Assembly: GCA_002393975.1 (NCBI GenBank)
Contig: DGSM01000039.1
Span: forward strand, 1 to 18,689
Reading direction: 5' to 3'
Length of the DNA stretch: 18,689 nt
Origin: Clostridiales bacterium UBA4362
Lineage (GTDB): Bacteria; Bacillota; Clostridia; TANB77; CAG-508
Numbering within the stretch: the stretch's first letter is position 1; every line of letters begins with the position of its first letter. Positions 7,312 to 15,607 of this stretch are shown here, one piece after another. The notes under the pieces are model-generated. The model did not search any database. It saw nothing but the letters and a program-made list of their open reading frames with translations, and was not told the origin of the DNA. The translations under genes and the position numbers were made by a program.

Positions 7312-8599
7312 AAAAATAGCATTAATAAGCTGCGCTCTGTTGTTGATGATAGTTATATTATTATTTAATGTTAATTCTGAAAAGAATTCATTATTAACTA
7401 TTATTTATTCTATATTATATATGGCTTTAGTATTATTATATTTACTAAAAGAAAACAAAAAAATAATAAGTATTAAAAGCTTATATTTGCTTATGTATTC
7501 ATTAATGTTTGGACTATCACCATTATTTTATGTGTTAAGAAATAAATCGTATTATATAAACGGAGAGAGCATACTATATCAATATCCTATTTCAATCGTT
7601 GGATTAATAACGTTATTATTATCATATTATTTACCTTCAATAAAGATAAATAATCATGAAGTTGAAAAAAATGAGAACACCAAAAATAATGCTCTTAATT
7701 TTCAAGCTTTTTTTGCTATTACTATTATAATAATTTCTACAATTGCCAATATAATCTATATATATAAAAGCAGATATTTTTTATTTTCTTCAAATCTTGA
7801 AGTTGGAAGAATAGAGGCTCTTGCAGGAAATGGAATAATGATATTAGTTTCTGGCTTTAATGTTATAGGCACAGCGATGTTATTTGATTATTATATTAAC
7901 ACTAATAAAAAGAAGTATTTGTTATTAGTTAGTGTGATTATTTTTATCATTATTTATATTATAAGAGGAGCTAGAACACCTATTCTTAGACTTTTAGTTA
8001 TAATGGTTTTAGTCTATAATAGTAAAAAGAAAATTAGTATTAAAAATACAATACTATTAATAATATTGTCATTATTAGTTTTATCTTTTCTACAAGTAAT
8101 TCGAACGATGTCATCGGGAGGACAAACTTCAATTATAGCATCTCTATTAGATAATTTACAAGTTGGTACAATTAACTTTAACTATATTTATAAGACTTTT
8201 CCTGAAAAGATCCCATTTCAGAAAGGATATAGTTTTCTCATAAATTTAAAAATGTTACTACCAGGAGAGGATCCTGATTTCACTTTGTGGTTAAAAGACT
8301 TGATTGGAATTAGTTTTTCTGGAGGAGGAATTACACCAACAATATTAGGAGAGGGGTATTTAAACTATGGGTTTATAGGTAGTATTCTAGAAATATTTTT
8401 TATAGGTTTAATAGGAAGAAAACTTGATTTAAAATATTCTATAGCGAACAAAAGTAAATTTTGGTATATTTATGTAGCTATTATTATGATAGATGCTTTT
8501 AGAGGTGGACTGGCCAATATTGAAGTGTCACTACTGTCAATTCTAATAGTGTATATCACATATTATATAATGACTAATATGCATAAAACGAATAATTAA
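7298..8599 (+). CDS. wzy: Wzy-like oligosaccharide repeat-unit polymerase
   Basis: This integral membrane protein with about 12 helices is expected to polymerise flipped lipid-linked repeat units on the outer face of the membrane. Diagnostic pieces are IIRGARTPILRLL in the middle, a conserved Arg-containing segment after a helix, and the loop LPGEDPDFTLWLK followed by FSGGGITPTILGEGYLNYG. The GGGITPTxLGEGYLN block is characteristic of O-antigen/capsule polymerases of the Wzy group. I chose ATG 7298 (MKKNTKIA, 433 residues) over 7277. AAGG lies 10 bases upstream of 7298, whereas 7277 has no ribosome binding site and lies within the glycosyltransferase scar. The gene follows that scar directly, so its present 5' region is a product of rearrangement. 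Confidence 0.82.
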   Translation: MKKNTKIALISCALLLMIVILLFNVNSEKNSLLTIIYSILYMALVLLYLLKENKKIISIKSLYLLMYSLMFGLSPLFYVLRNKSYYINGESILYQYPISIVGLITLLLSYYLPSIKINNHEVEKNENTKNNALNFQAFFAITIIIISTIANIIYIYKSRYFLFSSNLEVGRIEALAGNGIMILVSGFNVIGTAMLFDYYINTNKKKYLLLVSVIIFIIIYIIRGARTPILRLLVIMVLVYNSKKKISIKNTILLIILSLLVLSFLQVIRTMSSGGQTSIIASLLDNLQVGTINFNYIYKTFPEKIPFQKGYSFLINLKMLLPGEDPDFTLWLKDLIGISFSGGGITPTILGEGYLNYGFIGSILEIFFIGLIGRKLDLKYSIANKSKFWYIYVAIIMIDAFRGGLANIEVSLLSILIVYITYYIMTNMHKTNN

Positions 8600-8631
8600 G
8601 AAATTAATGATATTATTAAGAAAAGGGAAAT

Positions 8632-9753
8632 ATGAAAGTATTAATAATTAGAATGTGGGCCGATGAGCTGGACATTAATAATTATAATTGCCAGGAAATC
8701 GGTCTGGCGAAAGCTTTAATAAAACAAGGAAATAAATGTGATTTAGTGTTATATACAAAAAAAGAACCAAGAGAAGAGTTCTATTATGTAGGAGATAACA
8801 AAAAGATACGCATTTATTATATGAATGCAAAAAATATATTAAAAAATTGTTTTTATGATAAAAAAATTTATGATATTATAAAAGAATATGATGTTGTTCA
8901 AAGTACAGAATATGACCAAATTGCAAACTTGAAATTATATAAAGTATTGAAGGATAAACTAGTTATTTATCATGGGCCATATAATAGTAAGTACACAAAA
9001 AGATATCGTGTTAAATGCTTGATATCAGACCTCTTTTTTGCTTTTAATCAAAATTACAAGAAAGTTAAAATAATTGCCAAGAGTAATCTTGCTAAAGACT
9101 TTCTCATCAGCAAGGGCTTTAAAAATATTTGGACTATTGGAGTAGGATTAGATACTGAGAGATTTTCTAACATTGAAAAGAATGCTGATGTCGAAAATCT
9201 TAAACTTAATAAACTAAATGAAAAATATATATTATATGTAGGAAAAATAGAAGATAGAAGAAATATTTTGTTTTTGCTAGAAGTATTTGGAAAGTTATAT
9301 ATAAACAACAAAAATCTTAAATTAATACTTGTAGGCAAGGGGCAAAAAGATTATCTAAAACTATGTAAAAATTATATAGACACACACAATTTGCAGAATG
9401 GTATCATATATTTTGGTTCACTTTCACAAAAGGAATTGCCGGAATTATATAATTGCAGTGATGTTTTTGTATTGACTACAAAATATGAAATATTTGGAAT
9501 GGTACTACTAGAGGCTTTATACTTCAATTTACCAATAATAACGACTATGAATGGGGGCTCTAGTACACTTATTAACGAAAAAAATGGAATCATTTGTAAC
9601 AACTGGGATGTTGAGGAATGGACTGAAGCTATAAAAAAAGCTTTAAATATGAATTTGAAAAAAGTAGAAAAGAAAAATATTACTTGGGATGAAATTAGTC
9701 CCCAATTTTTAAAAATATACCAATTAAAGAAAGAAGAGAAGAGTAATGTCTAA
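8632..9753 (+). CDS. GT4-family glycosyltransferase
   Basis: This 373-residue GT-B enzyme has the expected order of elements: N-terminal MKVLIIRMWADELDINNYNC, YHGPYN with His114, the donor-domain start YVGKIEDRRNILFLLEVF (about 202-219), and EX7E at EIFGMVLLE (286-294), followed by NGGS. The GGVE/GGSE loop of the other two glycosyltransferases is replaced by NNYNCQEIGLAK, so the acceptor side differs. It would add one residue of the repeat unit at the cytoplasmic face. AAAGGG precedes the ATG by 4 bases. The stop codon overlaps the flippase start by 8 bases, consistent with translational coupling. The sugar transferred cannot be told. Confidence 0.88.
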   Translation: MKVLIIRMWADELDINNYNCQEIGLAKALIKQGNKCDLVLYTKKEPREEFYYVGDNKKIRIYYMNAKNILKNCFYDKKIYDIIKEYDVVQSTEYDQIANLKLYKVLKDKLVIYHGPYNSKYTKRYRVKCLISDLFFAFNQNYKKVKIIAKSNLAKDFLISKGFKNIWTIGVGLDTERFSNIEKNADVENLKLNKLNEKYILYVGKIEDRRNILFLLEVFGKLYINNKNLKLILVGKGQKDYLKLCKNYIDTHNLQNGIIYFGSLSQKELPELYNCSDVFVLTTKYEIFGMVLLEALYFNLPIITTMNGGSSTLINEKNGIICNNWDVEEWTEAIKKALNMNLKKVEKKNITWDEISPQFLKIYQLKKEEKSNV

Positions 9754-11224
9754 AAAAAGAAGCGTAAAGAAGAACTTCTTTTATCAATTTGGCTATCAAG
9801 TATTAATTTCATTGCTCCCATTTGTTACATCTCCGTATATTGCTAGAGTATTAGGTGCAGAACAAATTGGAATTTATTCGTATGCTTTTTCAACTGTTAC
9901 ATTTTTTATACTATTTGCAAACCTTGGAATTGCTAATTACGGAAACAGAATTGTGGCTCAAAATCGTGATAACAAAAAAAAACTTAACAAAGAATTTTCC
10001 AGTCTATTTTACTTACACACTTTATTATCTATTGTCGTTATGCTTTTTTATGTTATTTATGTTTTATTATTTATTGAGACTAATAAAATTATAGCTATTA
10101 TACAAATGATTTTTATTATTGCTAATCTTATAGATATTAGTTGGCTTTTTTTTGGTGAAGAAGATTTTAAATCACCTACAATACGAAATGCAATAATAAA
10201 GATATTAAATTGTGCATTAATTTTTGTTTTAGTCAAAAAGCAACAAGATTTATACATATATACACTGATAATGGCAATCGGAACACTTTGTAGTCAGATC
10301 ATACTATGGCCTTTTGCTTTCAAGTATGTAAAGCTCGTAAAAACATCTTTTAAAGAAATATTTAAGCACACAAAAAAAATGCTGGCATTATTTGGAGCTG
10401 CTTTAGCTATTGCCATTTATAGCTACATGGACAAATTAATGCTAGGTAAAATGAATATGCTAGACCAATTAGGTTATTATGAAAATGGATGGAAACTGAT
10501 AGAATTTCCATGTGGTTTCATTATGGCACTGGGAACAGTAATGTTACCCAAGATGACAGATTTGATAACAAAAAATAAGGATAAAGAGGTTAAGAGATAT
10601 ATAGAGAAATCAATGTATATTTCTATGATTGCTGCTAGTGCTATTTCATTTGGGATTGCGGCAATTGCTAAAGAATTTTCTACTATTTTTTGGGGAAAAG
10701 AATTTATTGAAAGTGGCTATATAATTATGATTATGTCAGTGTGTATTACGCTTATGTCATGGAATGGAGTAATAAGAAGCCAGTATTTAATTCCTAAAGA
10801 ACGAGATAAAGAATATTTAATAGCGGTGATTCTTGCATCAGTTGTGAATCTTATAGCTAATTTTATGCTAATACCAAAACTTGGTGCAAAAGGGGCAGCG
10901 TTAGGAACAGTATTATCATACTTTACAATATTTGTTCTACAAAATAGAGTTGTTTCAAAAGAAATACCAATTTTGAAATATTTGTTTAATTGCATACCTT
11001 TTTTTATTATAGGATTAATTATGTTTGCAATTATTAGTGTATTAAATTTAACTATTGAGTATTCTATTCTCGGATTAATAATAAAAATAGTTACCGGAGG
11101 ATTAATTTATACTTTACTTTTATCTATTTATACTATTATTTCGAAAAATGAAATAATCAAAGAACTGGTTTTAAACACTATTAGTAAAATCCACAAGAAA
11201 AAAGAGGAGTATGATAAAGAATGA
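9746..11224 (+). CDS. wzx: Wzx-like polysaccharide repeat-unit flippase
   Basis: This 492-residue MOP-superfamily transporter with about 14 helices moves undecaprenyl-linked repeat units across the membrane. The N-terminus is typical: KKNFFYQFGYQVLISLLPFV, TSPYIARVLGAEQIGIYSYA and FANLGIANYGNR. Mid-protein, YMDKLMLGKMNMLDQLGYYENGWKL and the later NLIANFMLIPKLGAKGAALG are also hallmarks of the family. The start overlaps the glycosyltransferase gene by 8 bases and the stop (TGA) overlaps the next ATG as ATGA. With the Wzy-like genes upstream it defines the locus as Wzx/Wzy-dependent rather than ABC-transporter-dependent. Confidence 0.93.
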   Translation: MSKKRSVKKNFFYQFGYQVLISLLPFVTSPYIARVLGAEQIGIYSYAFSTVTFFILFANLGIANYGNRIVAQNRDNKKKLNKEFSSLFYLHTLLSIVVMLFYVIYVLLFIETNKIIAIIQMIFIIANLIDISWLFFGEEDFKSPTIRNAIIKILNCALIFVLVKKQQDLYIYTLIMAIGTLCSQIILWPFAFKYVKLVKTSFKEIFKHTKKMLALFGAALAIAIYSYMDKLMLGKMNMLDQLGYYENGWKLIEFPCGFIMALGTVMLPKMTDLITKNKDKEVKRYIEKSMYISMIAASAISFGIAAIAKEFSTIFWGKEFIESGYIIMIMSVCITLMSWNGVIRSQYLIPKERDKEYLIAVILASVVNLIANFMLIPKLGAKGAALGTVLSYFTIFVLQNRVVSKEIPILKYLFNCIPFFIIGLIMFAIISVLNLTIEYSILGLIIKIVTGGLIYTLLLSIYTIISKNEIIKELVLNTISKIHKKKEEYDKE

Positions 11225-12111
11225 AAGCATTAATGAAAAAATTTTTAACAATTGTTTCTCCAAAACTTGAAACTAAGATCAATTATTATATGAGTTTTAG
11301 AAAGAAACTGGATTTGAATAATCCAAAAACAATAAATGAAAAATTATTATGGCTAAAACTGTATACTTATAATAATAACGATTTAGTTACTATGTGTGCA
11401 GACAAATACAAAGTCAGAGATTATATTAGTAATTTTAATGATATAAATGTTGCTAAGCTATATGGAGTATATGATAGCCCAGATATAATAAATTACAAAG
11501 ATTTACCAAATCAATTTGTTATAAAATGCAATCATGGTTGTGGATACAATATTATTGTTAAAGATAAAAGTGAATTAAATATTGAAGAGACTAACAATAC
11601 CTTGAAAAAGTGGTTAAATACTGACTTTTGGAAAATTGCTGCAGAAATACAATATAAGTATATAAATAAAAAAATAATTGTAGAAGAGTTTTTAGGTGAT
11701 GTGAAAACATACAAGTTTTATTGCTTTAATGGAGAACCTAAAATAATGTATATTAGTAATGATGAATGGAACGAAAAAGGATTTGTTGCTGATAAGTACA
11801 TTGATTTTTTTGATATAGAGTTTAATCATATTAATTGTACACTAGGGGAACATCCAAATTATGACAAACCAATAAAAAAACCGAAAATTTTTGAAGAAAT
11901 GGTAAGAGTTAGTAAACAGCTTTCAAAAGATTTTCCTTTTGTTAGGGTTGATTTATATGAGGTAAGGGATAAGATATATTTATCTGAACTGACTTTTATT
12001 CCGACTGCGGGCTATATGAAGATATCTCCAGATTATTTATTAAATGATTGGGGAAATATGTTAGATATTTCTAATGAAATGATTAATAAAAGGCATAAAA
12101 AAATTAATTAA
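11221..12111 (+). CDS. TupA-like ATP-grasp protein
   Basis: This 296-residue protein matches the TupA-type ATP-grasp group, which includes the enzyme that links glutamate to glucuronate in Bacillus teichuronopeptide. Visible blocks are NPKTINEKLLWLK (34-46), ADKYKVRDYI (60-69), FVIKCNHGCGYN (99-110) with the nucleotide-binding Lys102, IIVEEFLG (152-159), TYKFYCFNGEPK (163-174), VRVDLY (241-246) and SELTF (255-259), whose acidic residues would bind Mg-ATP. Ligation of an amino acid to a sugar acid of the polysaccharide is a reasonable guess, and the UDP-glucuronate-making ugd gene downstream fits that. Many family members are of unknown function and are often mislabelled glycosyltransferases. 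It is coupled to the flippase by an ATGA overlap, with GAGGAG about 11 bases upstream, and is the last gene of the cluster before a 412-base gap. Confidence 0.85.
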   Translation: MKALMKKFLTIVSPKLETKINYYMSFRKKLDLNNPKTINEKLLWLKLYTYNNNDLVTMCADKYKVRDYISNFNDINVAKLYGVYDSPDIINYKDLPNQFVIKCNHGCGYNIIVKDKSELNIEETNNTLKKWLNTDFWKIAAEIQYKYINKKIIVEEFLGDVKTYKFYCFNGEPKIMYISNDEWNEKGFVADKYIDFFDIEFNHINCTLGEHPNYDKPIKKPKIFEEMVRVSKQLSKDFPFVRVDLYEVRDKIYLSELTFIPTAGYMKISPDYLLNDWGNMLDISNEMINKRHKKIN

Positions 12112-12460
12112 GGAATTTGAATATTGATGTTATGAAAAGTATTTAAACAATTAATTGGAACTCATTCTATAAAATGTATGAAACTGTATGATATCAAATG
12201 ATTTTTTTATTTATAGTACAGACTATTTAAGAAAAAGATGGATCTAAAACTATAAGTTTGTTATTTTGAAATTATTAATTGTAAAAAATATTGCTTGGAA
12301 GTAATGGAAATAAAGAAACAGTTTGAAAAAGTTGTGAAAAGATAGTAAATTAGTAAGTAAAGATTTATAAGAGACAAAAGACTATTTCGATAAAAAATAC
12401 CTCTATGGATAATAGTGCTGATACTAGAACTAAAACATATCAACAAATTATGCTTTCTAC
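12112..12460 (+). other. AT-rich gap without a recognisable gene
   Basis: All three plus-strand frames are broken by many stops, and I see no protein family signature. There is no convincing terminator hairpin for the upstream operon, so read-through into ugd is possible. A 40-codon ORF opening at 12405 runs to an ATGA overlap with ugd, but it has no ribosome binding site and contains the ugd promoter. The stretch looks like decayed DNA between the variable cluster and ugd. Confidence 0.5.
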
Positions 12461-12463
12461 TTA

Positions 12464-12492
12464 TTGCAATTTCTATTGTTCCGTGATATTAT
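12464..12492 (+). promoter_or_regulatory. Extended -10 promoter of ugd
   Basis: TTGCAA (12464-12469) and TATTAT (12487-12492) are 17 bases apart, and TGA stands directly before the -10 box as an extended -10 element. Transcription would start near 12499, giving a leader of about 25 bases. This makes ugd a unit that can be expressed independently of the upstream cluster. Confidence 0.72.
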
Positions 12493-12523
12493 CACCACAT
12501 ATTCAAAGGAAAGGACGTAACCT

Positions 12524-13690
12524 ATGAAGATAGCGGTAGCTGGAACAGGATACGTAGGATTAAGCTTAGCAGTATTGCTAAGTCAAAAGAACGAAGTAAT
12601 GGCACTAGATGTCATTCAGGAGAAGGTTGATTTAATCAATAAGGGAAAATCTCCTATCAAGGATAAAGAGATAGAAGATTTTTTGGAGAATAAAGATTTA
12701 AATTTAAAGGCTACTTTAAATCATAAGGAAGCTTTTAAAGGAGCAAAATATATTATAATTTGTACTCCTACAAACTATGATGATGTAGAGAATTATTTTG
12801 ATACATCTTCAGTAGAAGATGTAATTCAAAAAGTAGTAGAGATGAAAATTGATACTACTATTGTTATTAAGTCTACTATACCAGTTGGATTTGTAGAAAA
12901 AGTAAAGAAGAAATATAACTTTGAAAATATAATGTTTAGTCCGGAATTCTTAAGAGAAGGAAAAGCATTATATGATAATTTATATCCTTCTAGAATTATA
13001 GTAGGAGAGAAATCTGAGAGTGCTAGAGAATTTGCTAATCTGCTTAAAGAAGGAGCTTTAAAGGAAGAAATTCCAACTAAGTTTATGAGTTCAACTGAAG
13101 CAGAAGCAGTAAAATTATTCTCTAATACTTATCTAGCATTAAGAGTAGCATACTTTAATGAGTTAGACACTTATGCAGAAATTAAGCATTTAGATGCTAA
13201 AGACATCATTGATGGAGTATGTTTGGATCCAAGAATAGGAAACTACTACAATAATCCTTCATTTGGTTATGGTGGATATTGTCTTCCTAAAGATTCTAAA
13301 CAATTATTAGCTAATTATGAAGGAGTACCACAAGACTTAATTAAAGCAGTAGTTAAAGCTAATAAAACTAGAAAAAGATATATTACTCAAACTATAATGG
13401 ATAAAGATCCAGATACAGTTGGAATATATAGATTAACAATGAAAAAGGATTCTGATAATTTTAGACAAAGTGCTATTCAAGGAATAATAGAAAGACTAAA
13501 ATCTGAAGAATATAATGTTGTAATATATGAACCAACAGCTAAGACCGAAGAATTTTTAGGATGCAAAATTATAAAAGATTTTAAAGATTTTGCTTCAAAA
13601 TCAGATGTAATCTTAGCAAATAGATTTGAAGATGAATTAGCTGAAGTAAAGAATAAAGTATATACAAGAGACTTATATATGAAAGATTAA
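12524..13690 (+). CDS. ugd: UDP-glucose 6-dehydrogenase
   Basis: It oxidises UDP-glucose to UDP-glucuronate with two NAD+ in the cytoplasm, supplying a sugar-acid precursor for the polysaccharide. The Rossmann motif GTGYVG is at residues 7-12. STIPVGF (117-123), PEFLREG (140-146), AVKLFSNTYLALRVAYFNEL (194 onward, with the conserved Lys) and FGYGGYCLPKDS (248-259) with catalytic Cys253 and Asp257 are all present. The length (388) is that of the short form common in Bacillota, and nothing appears broken. AAAGGAAAGGA lies 8 bases before the ATG. It has its own promoter and ends at a strong hairpin terminator. UDP-N-acetylmannosamine or UDP-GlcNAc dehydrogenase is the main alternative in this superfamily, but the short form and the FGYGGYCLPKD block favour Ugd. 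Confidence 0.93.
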   Translation: MKIAVAGTGYVGLSLAVLLSQKNEVMALDVIQEKVDLINKGKSPIKDKEIEDFLENKDLNLKATLNHKEAFKGAKYIIICTPTNYDDVENYFDTSSVEDVIQKVVEMKIDTTIVIKSTIPVGFVEKVKKKYNFENIMFSPEFLREGKALYDNLYPSRIIVGEKSESAREFANLLKEGALKEEIPTKFMSSTEAEAVKLFSNTYLALRVAYFNELDTYAEIKHLDAKDIIDGVCLDPRIGNYYNNPSFGYGGYCLPKDSKQLLANYEGVPQDLIKAVVKANKTRKRYITQTIMDKDPDTVGIYRLTMKKDSDNFRQSAIQGIIERLKSEEYNVVIYEPTAKTEEFLGCKIIKDFKDFASKSDVILANRFEDELAEVKNKVYTRDLYMKD

Positions 13691-13694
13691 AACA

Positions 13695-13725
13695 AAAGCC
13701 AGGTAGCCGAAAGCTACCTGGCTTT
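13695..13725. terminator. Strong bidirectional terminator between ugd and the convergent gene
   Basis: A perfect 13-bp stem, AAAGCCAGGTAGC with GCTACCTGGCTTT, closes a CGAAA loop. It starts 4 bases after the ugd stop and ends 8 bases before the stop of the minus-strand gene. On the minus strand it is followed by a T-rich stretch (CTTTTGTTTT), so it probably serves both genes. Confidence 0.85.
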
Positions 13726-13733
13726 GCTCTGGA

Positions 13734-13967
13734 TTAAAAGAACCGCTTGTTAATGAACTTCACGATCTTTATCCAGATGAAAATAAACAGGAGACTTGGA
13801 ATGAATATTATATTGTGCATGCCCAATATCCGCTTGGGCTCGTGAAACTCCAGGTCCCCATAAGGGATTTCGGAAAAGTATCTCTCTTGCTCAGCAAGTC
13901 TTGACAAGTCAACGATAGCGACAATGAGAGAAATAATGATATACACTATGATGATTTTTCCTAACAT
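13734..13967 (-). CDS. Small two-helix membrane protein
   Basis: This 77-residue protein has transmembrane helices at about 3-20 (KIIIVYIIISLIVAIVDL) and 53-72 (IIFIPSLLFIFIWIKIVKFI), joined by a charged loop with QERYFSEIPYGDLEFHEP. The tail is basic (KFINKRFF), so the likely topology is both ends inside or both outside. AAAGGGG lies 9 bases before the ATG on the minus strand, and a well-formed promoter lies 50-77 bases upstream, which makes it a credible gene despite its size. The base composition looks richer in G+C than the polysaccharide genes. I do not recognise the family. It diverges from the TPM-like gene, and the pair may be related in function. Confidence 0.7.
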   Translation of the reverse strand: MLGKIIIVYIIISLIVAIVDLSRLAEQERYFSEIPYGDLEFHEPKRILGMHNIIFIPSLLFIFIWIKIVKFINKRFF

Positions 13968-14015
13968 AAAGTTGTACCCCTTTCAATGTGCAAATATTAC
14001 ATTGTTTACATAACC

Positions 14016-14044
14016 ATTATAACATATATTACCAATTTTTACAA
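14016..14044 (-). promoter_or_regulatory. Promoter of the minus-strand membrane protein
   Basis: Reading the minus strand, TTGTAA (14044-14039) and TATAAT (14021-14016) are separated by 17 bases. TGT just before the -10 box gives an extended -10 element. Transcription would start near 14009, about 42 bases before the ATG. Confidence 0.72.
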
Positions 14045-14073
14045 ATAAATACTAATATACAAAGAGTAAAATT

Positions 14074-14101
14074 TTGAAAAACCGCCAAATTGTGCTATAA
14101 T
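14074..14101 (+). promoter_or_regulatory. Promoter of the TPM-like gene
   Basis: TTGAAA (14074-14079) and TATAAT (14096-14101) are 16 bases apart, with TGC before the -10 box as an extended -10 element. The leader of about 95 bases contains two copies of AGCTTCT (near 14121 and 14152) and a weak AGGAAG/CTTTCT pairing, but no riboswitch I recognise. The two divergent -35 boxes lie 29 bases apart. Confidence 0.72.
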
Positions 14102-14201
14102 AGATATACACACTTTTGTAGCTTCTTAAATAGGAAGGATAACTTTCTAAAGCTTCTAGGTGTTATGCAGCATTGTTGTTTAATTTAAGGAGGTCCGAAT
14201 A

Positions 14202-15518
14202 ATGAAAGATCGGAAATTGTGGCAACTGTTAATCATTTGTCTTATGGCACTTGCCATCTTTGCTGTACCGATTACAGCCCATGCGGAAGAGATTTATATC
14301 GAATCCAGGGGCATTACGGTAAAGAGCAAAGATACACCGACTGAAACGGTGTTGGTCGATAATGATAATCTTCTTACAGCAGAAGATGCAGCTACTATTA
14401 AGGCAGAGGGAAAACGGCTCGGTATTTACAATATTGGTTTGTACATTGAAATGATCGATGAGAAAGACTGTAACCAGAAACATGCAAATTATATGGCAGA
14501 AGCTGTATACCAAAAGGTAATGCCAGAAGAAAATAGCATTATGATTGTCTTCTCTTTTTACAAGGAAGCAGAAGGCTATTATGGTGTACATTATAATGTG
14601 CAAGGAGAACTCTCAGAATCAAAAATTTCTGGAATCATAGAAGGAACATATCATGACTTTAAGACAGATACTTCCTGGATTGCTGGAAGCTTCCAGCAGG
14701 TAGTAACATATCTTTTGGAAAGTGAATACAATCTGATTCATGCAGATGAAATCGTTGCACAAAAACAGGCAGAAAAAAGTAGGTTTCTGCAGATCTTACG
14801 GTATGTAGCTGAAGCAACCTTAGTTTTACTTTTAGGAAAATTAGTATATAGGTATAAAACTGTTACTAATAAACTGAAAGAAGAGATTAAAGCACTTAAT
14901 TCACTTAATGACACTGTAGAAACAAGACTAAGAGTAAAAGAAAGAGATTATAGAACCTTGGAAGAAGAAAAATCCAAGGTTGAAACCTGGAGAAATAATG
15001 CTTTAGCAGTAGATCCAGATATTAATAAAAAAATCTCAATTTACTTAGCTCAAGGAACAGCTAAACGTTTTTCAACTAAGTTTAGCTCTGCTGAAACTTT
15101 GGATGATTATTGCCAGATGTTTGATACCTACAATGGAATGTCAGACATAGAGAAATCTTTTGTAACAATCGATATGGATTCTGCAAAAGAAAAACTGGAC
15201 GAACTTGCAAAGCAGAAAGCAGCAGAAGCAACAAAAATGATTGAAGAAACATGTTCATATAGTGATGACAGACATCATTTTGATTCGTACAATAAAACAT
15301 TGAATTATTACAATGGACTCCCGTCTTATGTACGAACATGGATTACGTTAGCACTTGTGAACAAGCTGGTTAATCGCCATTCAAATGCTCAAAGTGATTA
15401 CAGCAGCTATCATCGTCGTTCAAGCTACAGCCATCACAGCAGCTCTAGTATGAGCCACAGCTCATATGGAGGATTCCACAGCGGCACCTTTGGCGGAGGA
15501 TTCCGTGGTGGCCACTAA
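14202..15518 (+). CDS. Secreted/membrane-anchored TPM-like domain protein
   Basis: This 438-residue protein begins with a signal peptide (LLIICLMALAIF, cleavage likely after AHA at 26-28). Residues 50-185 resemble a TPM domain (VLVDNDNLLTAEDAATIKAE, NIGLYIEMID, NSIMIVFSF, YGVHYN), followed by a transmembrane helix at about 198-216 and a coiled coil at about 219-262. Two related segments follow: CQMFDTYNGMSDIEKSFVTI (304-323) and FDSYNKTLNYYNGLPSYVRT (360-379). The Ser/His-rich tail ends GGGFRGGH, where TPM proteins usually end GGGFSGGG(A)SGSW. A perfect AAGGAGGT lies 7 bases before the ATG. The domain is extracytoplasmic and the coiled coil cytoplasmic, if the helix is real. The middle (about 14830-15110) is more AT-rich than the two ends. 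Role unknown; TPM domains have been linked to phosphatase activity and photosystem repair. Confidence 0.75.
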   Translation: MKDRKLWQLLIICLMALAIFAVPITAHAEEIYIESRGITVKSKDTPTETVLVDNDNLLTAEDAATIKAEGKRLGIYNIGLYIEMIDEKDCNQKHANYMAEAVYQKVMPEENSIMIVFSFYKEAEGYYGVHYNVQGELSESKISGIIEGTYHDFKTDTSWIAGSFQQVVTYLLESEYNLIHADEIVAQKQAEKSRFLQILRYVAEATLVLLLGKLVYRYKTVTNKLKEEIKALNSLNDTVETRLRVKERDYRTLEEEKSKVETWRNNALAVDPDINKKISIYLAQGTAKRFSTKFSSAETLDDYCQMFDTYNGMSDIEKSFVTIDMDSAKEKLDELAKQKAAEATKMIEETCSYSDDRHHFDSYNKTLNYYNGLPSYVRTWITLALVNKLVNRHSNAQSDYSSYHRRSSYSHHSSSSMSHSSYGGFHSGTFGGGFRGGH

Positions 15519-15547
15519 CTGATTTAATTTAAAATTTCATATAGGAT

Positions 15548-15582
15548 AACCAAGCTCCGGATGTAATATCCGGAGCTTGGTT
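15548..15582 (+). terminator. Strong terminator hairpin after the TPM-like gene
   Basis: A perfect 15-bp stem, AACCAAGCTCCGGAT with ATCCGGAGCTTGGTT, closes a GTAAT loop 29 bases after the stop codon. It is followed only by TATATG, so it lacks a good U-tract on the plus strand, but the stem is very stable. Confidence 0.75.
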
Positions 15583-15607
15583 TATATGTGAAATAAATAA
15601 TAAAATA

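Noticed and set aside
12405..12527. 40-codon ORF ending in an ATGA overlap with ugd
   Set aside because: No ribosome binding site, and the extended -10 promoter of ugd lies inside it, so it would not be transcribed from that promoter.
14102..14201. Riboswitch in the leader of the TPM-like gene
   Set aside because: Only short repeats and weak pairings are seen; no known aptamer motif or terminator/antiterminator pair.
14229..14603. 124-codon minus-strand ORF inside the TPM-like gene
   Set aside because: It is the antisense shadow of a gene with signal peptide, domain and perfect ribosome binding site; the protein has no family character.
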